A DNA stretch of 64,000 bases from UBA981 sp942490995. Its GTDB lineage: Bacteria; Pseudomonadota; Gammaproteobacteria; Ga0077536. A program made the translations under genes and the position numbers. Positions 7,205 to 15,730 of this stretch are shown here, piece after piece (position 1 is the stretch's first letter; the number at the start of each line of letters is the position of its first letter). The stretch spans positions 120,101 through 184,100 of the forward strand of contig CALOBG010000125.1 in NCBI GenBank assembly GCA_942490995.1, read 5' to 3'. The notes under the pieces are model-generated. The model was given only the letters and a program-made list of their open reading frames with translations, had not been told where the DNA came from and searched no databases.

Positions 7205-9970
7205 ATGATGAAGACCGTGATTTCAACCTCGGGCAAACGGCAGACAGGTCCGACCAGGCTGCCGGCACGCGCTCTGTGGCCCACCATTGCTGCGATGGAT
7301 CACAAGATATCGGTGCCGCAGGCGCACCCCGATGCGCTGGTGCGGGCGAGCGTCCTTGACGGGTTGTTCGGCAACCCCCGGGCGCGTGTGGTGCTGTTTC
7401 AGGGGCCGGCCGGACACGGTAAGACCACGCTCATGCTGCAGGCGGAAGCGAAATGTCGCGACGCCGGACTGCTCACCGCCTGGGTGTCGATCGACGGTTC
7501 CGACAACGACCTCCCCCGTCTCGCGTCCGCCTTGCAGCAGGCTTTGTCGGCGTTGCAGGCGTCGCCGGATTCCCCGGCGTTTTCGGCGGCAGAGGCCGAT
7601 GCAAACGCGATTCGCTCAAGAGCCGACCGGATCGCGATTGCGCTGCAGGGGCTCGACCATCCGGCAGCGCTGTTTCTCGACGATTTACACGAACTCGACG
7701 CTCTTCCGGTGCTCGCATTCCTGCGCGAACTTCTCATCCGACTACCGCCTGCTGTGAGGATATTTCTCTCGAGTCGAACCGTCCCGGACCTCGGCTTGTC
7801 GCGCCTCGTCGTGAACGGCGAGGCGATGATCGTGCGCGCGGCAGAACTGTGTTTTTCGCTGGAAGAAACGAACGCATTGTTTGCGCAGGACAGCGAACTG
7901 CAATTAAGTGACGAGGAAATCACGAACATCCATCGCGCTACGGAGGGCTGGCCGGCGGGGTTGCAGCTCTATCGTCTGGCGCTTGCCGACCAATCGGTGC
8001 GCGGCACCCTGCGGCATGACATCGATTACCGGCCCACCGAACTCACGAATTATCTGGCTGAAAACGTGCTGTCGCGCCAGGAACCCGCGGTCCGAAGCTT
8101 CCTGTGCGAAACTGCGCATTTAGCCCGCTTGAGCACATCGCTGTGCAATGCCGTGCTCGATCGCGACGACTCGCACGAGCACCTCGCCTATCTCGAAAAA
8201 ACAGGACTCTTTGTTCGCCGCCTGGAATCGGCGGGCCAGTGGTTTACCTATCACGCCCTTTTCGCCGATTTTCTGCGCGAGCACCTGCAGAGCAGTGATC
8301 CAAATGCGGTCGCGCTCATCCATCGGCGGGCCGCAGCCTGGTTCGACGAACAGGCTTATCCCGAAGAAGCCATGCACCACTACTCCGCGGCGGGCCGCCA
8401 CGGCGCGGCCGCAGACGTATTCGAACTGTGGTCCGACCGGCTGGTGCTCGATGGGCACATGGTGACGGTCGACCGCTGGGCCAATCGCATTCCGATCCGC
8501 GAACTGCGCAGCCGGCCAGGGTTGGTGGTCAAAATCGTGTGGGCGCTCGCGTTCCTGTCGCGGCATCGTAAACTCGAACCGATGCTGCCGCTGCTCGATG
8601 CAATCGACTCTGCCAGCACAACCACCGCGAATCCCGCCGTCGCCGCCAGCATGGTCGCAATACTGAACGACGATCTCGCTCGTGCCGAACGAATTGTCTC
8701 CGCGATCGATACAAAAAATGCTTCGGGTTCGAGTTTCGAATTGTTTGAACTCAGCGCGGTCGAAAATGCGCGGGGATACACGGCAATGGCAGGTGGGCGT
8801 CTCGATCATGCGCTCGAACACCTCGCGCTCGGCCGTATCTTGAGTGAACGTGCTGGTGCGGCATTTTCCGGCGCATATTCCACGGCTAAAACGGCGATCA
8901 CGAAAATCGCACAGGGGCGCCTGCCCGAAGCTCTTGTCCAGTTCGAATCAGCGCTGGCGGATGCGCAAACCAACGCGGACGACTCCGTCACTGAAACTTC
9001 GCTTGTGTGTGGGTACATCATGGCCCGCTACGAACGTGGTAATTTCGACGGCGTGCCGGAGTTGTTCGCGCGGTTCCGCGACAGTATCCGGAACGCGGCG
9101 ATTCACGACTATCTGGCTGTTGCCTACGTTGCGGTGGCCCGGATCCATGATTTGAACAGCGACCCTGACGCGGCCCTGGCGATTCTCGACGAAGCCGAGC
9201 GAATCGCGTACGCAGGGCAGTGGCCGCGGGTGATCTCGATTGTCGCGTGGGAACGCGTGCATCGAGAAATCGCAGCCGGACGCATAGAGCGTGCGGCTGT
9301 CATGGCGGGTTGGATACCAGATGCCGGTGAAGATGATCCGGCATGGGTGAGGTTTTCCGAAGAAACTGGCGGCGCCGTGATCGGCTCAATTCGGCTGATG
9401 ATTCACCGTGGTGAGGGCAAGGCGGCGCTCAAATACATTGCGACGCATCTGCACGCGGCCGTCGAGCACGGGCGCGTTCTACGTCAGATTAAGCTGCAGA
9501 CGCTTGCCGCGCTCGCACACGACAGTCTAGGCCAAGCGGCGCTCGCCCACCGAGCGCTCGAGAGCGCGTTGCAACTCGCGGCGTCCGGAGGTTATTCACG
9601 ATGTTTTCTCGATGAAGGACCGCTGGTCGAAACGTTACTGCTTGCTCACCTGCGCGCGGCAAAGCGGTTGGCGCCGGTTAAACGCCCGTCGGAGATCCAT
9701 GAATTCCTCGAATCCCTAGTCGCCGCTGTCGGCGCCGAATTGGCTTCTCCCGTACCCGCATTGACGGGCGCCGCCAAAGCGGCCGCGGAACCGTTCACGG
9801 AGCGAGAGGAGAAGGTGCTGTCTCTGTTGCTCGATTACATGTCGAACGATGAAATTGCAAAGGCGCTTTTCGTCACTCGCGATACGGTGAAATATCATCT
9901 CAAGAATATTTACGGGAAGCTGGGCGCGCGCAATCGTCTTGATGCGATCCGTATTGCCAGCGGCTCGTAG
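7205..9970 (+). CDS. MalT-like large ATP-binding LuxR regulator (LAL family), copy 1
   Basis: A 921-residue regulator with an N-terminal NTPase (Walker A GPAGHGKTT, residues 67-75; Walker B-like ALFLDDLHELD), a long helical TPR-like middle, and a C-terminal LuxR helix-turn-helix (TEREEKVLSLLLDYMSNDEI ... VTRDTVKYHLKNIYGKLGA). Such proteins bind an inducer, hydrolyse ATP and activate nearby promoters. An alternative start is Met31 at 7295, just before the usual beginning ISVPQAHPDALVRAS. It lies between the monooxygenase and the PQQ dehydrogenase, each preceded by the same palindrome block, and most likely controls both. Confidence 0.9.
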   Translation: MMKTVISTSGKRQTGPTRLPARALWPTIAAMDHKISVPQAHPDALVRASVLDGLFGNPRARVVLFQGPAGHGKTTLMLQAEAKCRDAGLLTAWVSIDGSDNDLPRLASALQQALSALQASPDSPAFSAAEADANAIRSRADRIAIALQGLDHPAALFLDDLHELDALPVLAFLRELLIRLPPAVRIFLSSRTVPDLGLSRLVVNGEAMIVRAAELCFSLEETNALFAQDSELQLSDEEITNIHRATEGWPAGLQLYRLALADQSVRGTLRHDIDYRPTELTNYLAENVLSRQEPAVRSFLCETAHLARLSTSLCNAVLDRDDSHEHLAYLEKTGLFVRRLESAGQWFTYHALFADFLREHLQSSDPNAVALIHRRAAAWFDEQAYPEEAMHHYSAAGRHGAAADVFELWSDRLVLDGHMVTVDRWANRIPIRELRSRPGLVVKIVWALAFLSRHRKLEPMLPLLDAIDSASTTTANPAVAASMVAILNDDLARAERIVSAIDTKNASGSSFELFELSAVENARGYTAMAGGRLDHALEHLALGRILSERAGAAFSGAYSTAKTAITKIAQGRLPEALVQFESALADAQTNADDSVTETSLVCGYIMARYERGNFDGVPELFARFRDSIRNAAIHDYLAVAYVAVARIHDLNSDPDAALAILDEAERIAYAGQWPRVISIVAWERVHREIAAGRIERAAVMAGWIPDAGEDDPAWVRFSEETGGAVIGSIRLMIHRGEGKAALKYIATHLHAAVEHGRVLRQIKLQTLAALAHDSLGQAALAHRALESALQLAASGGYSRCFLDEGPLVETLLLAHLRAAKRLAPVKRPSEIHEFLESLVAAVGAELASPVPALTGAAKAAAEPFTEREEKVLSLLLDYMSNDEIAKALFVTRDTVKYHLKNIYGKLGARNRLDAIRIASGS

Positions 9971-10141
9971 CGATCCCGGGAAACGCGTCTGTGCCGGAAA
10001 TTGAGTTGTCGGACAAACCTGGCTCCTTTCGGAGCCGAATTTGGCAGTATTGGAGCAAGCCAATTGGTCACTCTGGCCGTTACGTCTGCGATAAAAGCAG
10101 ACCGGGTTTCCTGGCGCGCGCGACTGCCTGGGAACGACACT

Positions 10142-10612
10142 CTACAGTCGGGGTTTCGAACTTTTTTTTGGGCGCGCTTTTTCAGTCTCGAGCGAGATTC
10201 CAGTTACGCGCGCTACTTCTTTTTTAGCCATGCCATCAGCGACCAATGCCGACGCTTCGCTGATTCTGCCTGACGCTAATTGAAGTCGCGTTCGTTCCAG
10301 CAAAACCCCCGATACGAGTAGCGAATCCTCGGCGTTATACTCACCGCCGTGCTCGTAGAATAGATCTGCCGGCGGTGGAATACCGATTGCGCTGGCAGCT
10401 GAGCACTGTCCTACGTGCTGTCCGCCCAGGCCGATTGCGCGTTGCGCATCTCGCTCGGGCGGCTCGAATGGAGCTTGATCCAGCTCCAGCATGCCGGGAA
10501 CGTAGTGACGATTGACGGTCGATAAAACATTATGCCGACCGTCCTCTAACGAATACGGAATCCACGGTGCCTGGCATACACCGTTCGCGTTCCCGGCTTG
10601 CCAGTGCGCCAT
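10142..10612 (-). CDS. Hypothetical protein, doubtful
   Basis: A 156-codon frame on the minus strand between the regulator and the PQQ dehydrogenase. The last 70 residues look protein-like (LLVSGVLLERTRLQLASGRI, then ASALVADGMAKKEVARVTGI, a helix-turn-helix-like segment, and a basic tail). No domain is certain, and the start has no good ribosome-binding site. Its 5' end lies next to the shared operator block at 10645. It could be a degraded regulator or a resolvase tail. The rest of 9971-10640 shows nothing else I can support. Confidence 0.25.
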   Translation of the reverse strand: MAHWQAGNANGVCQAPWIPYSLEDGRHNVLSTVNRHYVPGMLELDQAPFEPPERDAQRAIGLGGQHVGQCSAASAIGIPPPADLFYEHGGEYNAEDSLLVSGVLLERTRLQLASGRISEASALVADGMAKKEVARVTGISLETEKARPKKSSKPRL

Positions 10613-10644
10613 TAGTCATCTGTTCACTTCAACCTGGACTACCC

Positions 10645-10873
10645 CGAACTACCCTTGAGGGTAGGGCTCGGTCGATGGATGCACCCTAAACTTGGCCCGG
10701 TCCCTCAGACCGATAAATTAGCGAACCGCCGCCATATAGCAATGCCACCGACAACGGCGACACGCTCGCCAACGTTTTTGCAGCCTATGGAAACGATTTC
10801 TATTGCACGAAAGCGCTCACGACGCACGGCGCACGGGCCGTTGGCGCGGCTGTACCGGGAAACGATTCGGTGA
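10645..10873 (+). promoter_or_regulatory. Shared upstream block B with palindromic operator (PQQ dehydrogenase side)
   Basis: CTACCCTTGAGGGTAG at 10649-10664 is the same palindrome as in block A with one base changed. Flanking identity covers 10645-10683 and weaker similarity extends to about 10873, with a second strongly conserved segment at 10802-10870. The block reads toward the PQQ dehydrogenase start at 11116. The equal position and orientation in front of two catabolic genes argue for a common activator site and a conserved leader. Confidence 0.65.
10679..10873 (+). CDS. Candidate small basic protein, copy B of the shared leader block
   Basis: A 64-codon frame starting 15 bp after the palindrome (MHPKLGPVPQTDK ... 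SIARKRSRRTAHGPLARLYR) and ending in TGA at 10871-10873. A shorter version from the ATG at 10787 gives 28 residues. The basic C-terminal part is conserved in copy A with substitutions biased to third codon positions, which is the main reason to list it. I recognise no family. Against it: no obvious Shine-Dalgarno, different 3' ends of the two copies, and overlap with a likely promoter region. Confidence 0.3.
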   Translation: MHPKLGPVPQTDKLANRRHIAMPPTTATRSPTFLQPMETISIARKRSRRTAHGPLARLYRETIR

Positions 10874-11115
10874 TCACGTTATGTCGACAGGCGCCGCAAT
10901 AGCAATTATTCGAGCGGCGGTCGATGCTGCAGCGAGCCAGTACAATCGTACCCGAATTGATTTGAGATGCGGCAAGTTGGGCCACGAAAGATTGCAATAA
11001 GGTTCAAGTAACATGGCCCCGGCGTACCTGAATTTGACGCCGACTCCGACTGCGCAAGCTGGCGCAAGTCCAGGGCGTGAACTGCAACGAACGAAATTTT
11101 TCAAACGAGTGTTTA

Positions 11116-13284
11116 ATGATTAGTTTTACCAAGAGTGTGATCGCGAGTATCCCGTGTGTCTTTGGGCGCGCCTCAATTCTAACCATACTGAATTTATGTT
11201 TGGCGGTGAGCTGCACCTCGGTCGTCTGCGCGCAGGACGCTGCGGAACATGCTGATAAGACAGCAAGGATCCGACAGGCCGCACTGTCGGTTGATACTGA
11301 ATTCGTTCGCATGAATGCGAAGCACACGCGTGATTGGCCTGCCCATGGATTGGACCATGCAGAAACCCGGTTCAGCAAACTCAACCAAATAGACACCGCG
11401 AACGTGAATGAACTCGGCCTGCTGTGGTCATACGACCTTGAGTCGGTCCGAGGTGTTGAAGCAACTCCAATCGTCGTCGACGGAGTGATGTATGTCAGCG
11501 CCGCATGGAGCGTCGTGCACGCGATCGACGTCCGTACGGGGAAGCGGTTGTGGAGCCATGATCCGAAAGTCGAACGATCCGATATGTACACAGGGTGCTG
11601 CGACGCGGTAAATCGAGGCGTCGCAATATATAAGGGGAAGGTTTTTGTCGGCGCCTTCGATGGCCGGCTTCTCGCCCTCGACGCAGTAACCGGTGAGAAG
11701 GTTTGGGAAAAGGACACCATACTTGATAGAACGCGGTCCTATACGATTACAGGAGCGCCGCGGATCGTTAAGGGAAATGTTGTCATCGGTAATGGCGGAG
11801 GAGAATACGCGGCTCGAGGTTACGTGACCGCCTACGATGCTGAGAGCGGCGCGCAGAAGTGGCGTTGGTTTACCGTACCCGGTAATCCAGACGAACCGTT
11901 CGAGAACGATGCTATGGCCATGGCGGCGAAGACCTGGGATGCGACTGCAAAATGGTGGGAAACCGGTGGCGGCGGGACGGTCTGGGATTCGATGACATTC
12001 GACCCCGAACTGAATCTCCTCTACATCGGCACTGATAACGGCGTGCCCTGGGCACGGTCCAAACGAAGCCCGGCCGGCGGCGACAATTTGTTTCTCGTGT
12101 CGATCGTCGCGCTCGATGCGGACACCGGGGAATACGTGTGGCATTACCAGGTTATGCCGGCCGATAACTCGGATTACTCGGCGGCGCAGCAAATGACGCT
12201 TGCTGATCTTGAGATCGACGGCAAGCTCCGCAAGGTTTTGATGCAGGCTCCGAAGAACGGATATTTTGTCGTTGTAGATCGCACCAACGGCGAGTTTATT
12301 TCGGCGGAAAATTACACGGAGGTTAACTGGGCAACAGGCTATGATGAAAACGGCCGTCCCATCGAGACCCCGCTATACGCCGCCGGCGATAAACCGCGCG
12401 AGATCCTGCCAACAATTTTCGGCGGTCATTCATGGAAGTCAATGTCGTTCAACCCGAGCACGGGGTTGGTTTACCTGCCCGTGCAGGGCATTCCCTTAAC
12501 CTTGATGGACAACAAGAAATGGACACCGAACAAGGTTGAGGCCGACGATCCTCATAGCAATATCGGATGGAATATCGCCTCGCTACCGAATGCGGTGCCG
12601 CCCACGAGTAAACCATTCGGTCGTCTGATCGCCTGGGATCCCGTGGCGCAAAAGGAGGTGTGGCGCTACGAGCACGTATCGCCATGGAACGGCGGCACAC
12701 TGGCGACCGCGGGTGCTCTCGTGTTCCAGGGCACCGCCGACGCCCGGATACTCGCGTTCGACGCGAACAGTGGGGAGAAGCTGTGGGGAGCGCCCACAGG
12801 CACAGGTGTTGTCGCTGCTCCTGTTACCTACGAAGTGGACGGCAAACAATTCGTGACGATAGCCGCAGGCTGGGGTGGTGTTTACGGTTTGGCCCATCGA
12901 CATAGTGACCGCATGGGACCCGGGACAGTCTACACCTTCGTGCTGGGCGGTAACGCGAAGCCGCCGGAATTCGTCATAAAGCAGCAAGGCGCGCTCGTTG
13001 GCGGAGTGGAATACGATCCGGCCGACGTAGAAGCGGGTAAGTCTTTGTACGTGAGCAACTGCGTTTTCTGTCACGGCGTACCAGGGGTCGACCGTGGTGG
13101 CAACGTGCCGAATCTCGGTTATCTCAATTCAGCCTTCATTGCCAACCTCGAGGCCTTCCTGTTTAAGGGACCAGCGATGTCGCGCGGGATGCCGGATTTC
13201 ACCGGGAAGTTGACGAATGCCGATGTTAACAAGATTAAGGCTTTTATATTGGGGACGGCCGACGCGGTCAGATCAAGCCAGTAA
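11116..13284 (+). CDS. PQQ-dependent alcohol dehydrogenase with C-terminal cytochrome c
   Basis: A periplasmic quinohaemoprotein of about 722 residues. I prefer the ATG at 11116, which gives a signal peptide ending around SVVCAQDA; a GTG at 11077 would add 13 residues. The eight-bladed propeller repeats carry W-motifs (ALDAVTGEKVW, AFDANSGEKLW). The vicinal cysteine pair YTGCCD contacts PQQ in this family. The C-terminal domain has CVFCH for haem c (near residue 649) and a Met candidate in SRGMPDF. It oxidises alcohols to carbonyls and passes electrons to the respiratory chain. It follows the shared operator block and precedes the acyl-CoA synthetase by 96 bp, probably in one transcript. Confidence 0.93.
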   Translation: MISFTKSVIASIPCVFGRASILTILNLCLAVSCTSVVCAQDAAEHADKTARIRQAALSVDTEFVRMNAKHTRDWPAHGLDHAETRFSKLNQIDTANVNELGLLWSYDLESVRGVEATPIVVDGVMYVSAAWSVVHAIDVRTGKRLWSHDPKVERSDMYTGCCDAVNRGVAIYKGKVFVGAFDGRLLALDAVTGEKVWEKDTILDRTRSYTITGAPRIVKGNVVIGNGGGEYAARGYVTAYDAESGAQKWRWFTVPGNPDEPFENDAMAMAAKTWDATAKWWETGGGGTVWDSMTFDPELNLLYIGTDNGVPWARSKRSPAGGDNLFLVSIVALDADTGEYVWHYQVMPADNSDYSAAQQMTLADLEIDGKLRKVLMQAPKNGYFVVVDRTNGEFISAENYTEVNWATGYDENGRPIETPLYAAGDKPREILPTIFGGHSWKSMSFNPSTGLVYLPVQGIPLTLMDNKKWTPNKVEADDPHSNIGWNIASLPNAVPPTSKPFGRLIAWDPVAQKEVWRYEHVSPWNGGTLATAGALVFQGTADARILAFDANSGEKLWGAPTGTGVVAAPVTYEVDGKQFVTIAAGWGGVYGLAHRHSDRMGPGTVYTFVLGGNAKPPEFVIKQQGALVGGVEYDPADVEAGKSLYVSNCVFCHGVPGVDRGGNVPNLGYLNSAFIANLEAFLFKGPAMSRGMPDFTGKLTNADVNKIKAFILGTADAVRSSQ

Positions 13285-13380
13285 CGTCTTTATCGATACT
13301 CAGGCACCGACCGCGGCAGAAATAGAAAGCTTGCACGCAATCCGTGAACAAGCGCGCAACCCGCATCAGAGAGGCTAACC

Positions 13381-15093
13381 ATGACACTTTCCGACAACTC
13401 CGCGGCGAAATCCTCTAATTCGGGCGGCACCGCTTTCATTGAGGCGCGGGATTTTTTGCTCAATCATCGCGAAGACTACGCCGCCGCGTACACAGGTTTT
13501 CAATGGCCGCGATTGGAAAATTTTAATTGGGCGCTTGACTATTTTGACACCATGGCGCGGGGCAATGAGAACTCCGCGCTATGGATAGTCGATGAGTCTG
13601 GAAACGAGGATAAGTTCAGCTTCGAGGACCTGGCGCGGCGCTCAAACCAGGTTGCGAACTACTTACGCGCCAAAGGCATCGGTCGAGGCGACCGCATTCT
13701 AATCATGCTGCCGAACGTCGCCCCGCTTTGGGAAATCACTCTCGCGGCGATGAAACTGGGCGCCGTGATCAGTCCGGCGACGACAGTATTGTCGGCTGCC
13801 GATCTGACCGATCGCGTTGAACGTGGCGAGATGCGCATGGTGATCACCGATCGGAACGGTACGGAGAGCTTTGCCGATGTCCCTGGTGATTATCAGCGTT
13901 TATGCATTGCGGATGCACCAACCGATTGGGAGGATTACGGCGACGCCGCAACGAACCCCGACGAATTTGCCCCGCAAGGAATTACGCAGGCAAGCGATCC
14001 GCTGCTCATATACTTTACGTCCGGTACCACGTCGAAGCCAAAGATGGTGCTGCATTCACACCAGAGCTATCCGGTCGGCCACTTGAGCACGATGTACTGG
14101 ATCGGACTGCGCGAAGGAGACGTTCACTACAACATCAGTTCGCCGGGATGGGCGAAACATTCCTGGAGTAGTTTTTTCGCGCCCTGGAATGCAGGTGCAA
14201 CGATATTCATTTACAACCAAAGTGGACGCTTCGACGCGGGGCGCACGCTATCGACCATTGTCGATAAGGGCGTCACGTCACTGTGCGCGCCGCCGACAGC
14301 ATGGCGCACCTTGATTCAACATGATCTGGCGAGTTTCCCGGTCAAACTACGAGAACTGGTGAGTGCAGGGGAGCCACTCAATCCTGAGGTGATCGAACAG
14401 GTGCAGAACGCCTGGAACCTTACTATCCGCGAGGGCTATGGGCAGACGGAGACTACCGCAATGCTCGCGTGTCCGCCGGGTACGCCAGTGCGCCCCGGTT
14501 CATTGGGCCGTCCGCTGCCAGGCTACGACATCGTGCTCCTGGACGATGACGGCAAGGACACCATGGAAGGAGAGGTATCGGTGATACTGTCGCCGCGCCC
14601 GGTCGGCGTAATGATTGGATATGCGAATGACGCAGAGCGTACGCAGCAATCGCTTGGTGGCAGCCACTACGGAACCTCCGATGTGGCTAATCGCGATGAC
14701 GATGGGTTCTACTGGTTTGTGGGCAGAACGGACGATGTATTCAAGAGCTCAGATTACCGAATCAGCCCGTTCGAATTGGAAAGCGTACTCATCGAGCATC
14801 CTGCCGTTGCAGAAGCAGCAGTGGTAGAAAGCCCTGATGAGAAACGGTTATGTGTACCGAAGGCATGTGTCGCTCTGGCATCCGGCCATGAGCCAAGCGC
14901 GAGAACCGCAAAATCCATTTTCGATTTTGTACGTGAGCGTGTTGCTCCGTTTAAGCGCATTCGGATTGTCGAGTTCTGTGAGCTTCCAAAGACGGTCTCT
15001 GGAAAAATCCGCCGTAACGAATTGCGGCGTGCCGAGGCAACCAGGTGTGCGAACGATACTCGGGGCCCAGGGTTATTTCTTGAGTCGGACTGA
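13381..15093 (+). CDS. AMP-forming acyl-CoA synthetase
   Basis: A 570-residue member of the ANL superfamily. The P-loop-like motif is YFTSGTTSKPKMVLHSH, followed by the adenylate motif EGYGQTET, the hinge region GRTDDVFKSSDYRISPFELE, and the C-terminal catalytic lysine in KTVSGKIRRNELRR. It activates a carboxylic acid, probably medium-chain or branched by resemblance, to the CoA thioester. GAGAGGCTAACC precedes the ATG. It lies behind the PQQ dehydrogenase, so it may activate an acid made by the alcohol/aldehyde oxidation or released after Baeyer-Villiger cleavage. Confidence 0.92.
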   Translation: MTLSDNSAAKSSNSGGTAFIEARDFLLNHREDYAAAYTGFQWPRLENFNWALDYFDTMARGNENSALWIVDESGNEDKFSFEDLARRSNQVANYLRAKGIGRGDRILIMLPNVAPLWEITLAAMKLGAVISPATTVLSAADLTDRVERGEMRMVITDRNGTESFADVPGDYQRLCIADAPTDWEDYGDAATNPDEFAPQGITQASDPLLIYFTSGTTSKPKMVLHSHQSYPVGHLSTMYWIGLREGDVHYNISSPGWAKHSWSSFFAPWNAGATIFIYNQSGRFDAGRTLSTIVDKGVTSLCAPPTAWRTLIQHDLASFPVKLRELVSAGEPLNPEVIEQVQNAWNLTIREGYGQTETTAMLACPPGTPVRPGSLGRPLPGYDIVLLDDDGKDTMEGEVSVILSPRPVGVMIGYANDAERTQQSLGGSHYGTSDVANRDDDGFYWFVGRTDDVFKSSDYRISPFELESVLIEHPAVAEAAVVESPDEKRLCVPKACVALASGHEPSARTAKSIFDFVRERVAPFKRIRIVEFCELPKTVSGKIRRNELRRAEATRCANDTRGPGLFLESD

Positions 15094-15244
15094 TCTGATT
15101 CGCCCAAGAAATAGGCTGGGCAGCCCGCGCTTTACCCCGGGATGCTCCCTGGCCCGTCGGCAATCCGAACCGCAGCGAAGCTGAATACACAAGCTGCTTT
15201 CGAATGTCCCCCACCCTGCCCGGTTTGCATTGCATAAACTCGTC

Positions 15245-15463
15245 GTGTCTAAACGCAGACCCGCCGCACAGCAGACGAAAGCCAACAAGGATGTTCAACA
15301 AGCAAGTGAGCTGCTCGCATTATTGCTGGAAGACAGACTCGGTGATGTTTGGCTGGCACTGGATGCAGCACAGGCGATGCCCGAGAAATTCAGGCTCCAG
15401 CTTAAAGCGGGGATCGAAAATTTGCCCGATGACATCCGCATGTCCCTGAGCAACTCAGTTTAG
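15245..15463 (+). CDS. Small hypothetical protein
   Basis: About 72 residues from a GTG at 15245 (TTG at 15230 is the alternative). It is a basic start followed by an amphipathic helical body (ASELLALLLEDRLGDVWLAL, FRLQLKAGIENLPDDIRMSL). I recognise no domain. It lies alone between the acyl-CoA synthetase and the second LuxR regulator on the same strand. The composition looks real rather than random, but there is no strong ribosome-binding site. The 267 bp between this gene and the regulator start show nothing else. Confidence 0.4.
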   Translation: MSKRRPAAQQTKANKDVQQASELLALLLEDRLGDVWLALDAAQAMPEKFRLQLKAGIENLPDDIRMSLSNSV

Positions 15464-15730
15464 GAATCGGTGCGTCAGGCCGCCCGTACGGGAACCCGCC
15501 TGACCGTGACGACGCGCCTGATTAAATTTGAATGGGTTCCGGAATTCCCGGCGCGATTCACGTTCAGATTGAGCGCACTGCCGAAACGCTAGCCGGACGT
15601 GCGACCCGCACGCCACCAGCGCCTGTGTGTCCCATTATTCCGAACACTTATTTAGGACAAGAGCGTCTGTTCCGGGCGCTGGCCTATACGCTTACGTCCG
15701 CGAAGGTGCGTGGCAGGTATAGCCTCTGGC

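Noticed and set aside
13285..13380. Short peptide frame between the PQQ dehydrogenase and acyl-CoA synthetase
   Set aside because: About 26 codons read smoothly up to a stop before the synthetase, but there is no start codon and no support beyond composition.
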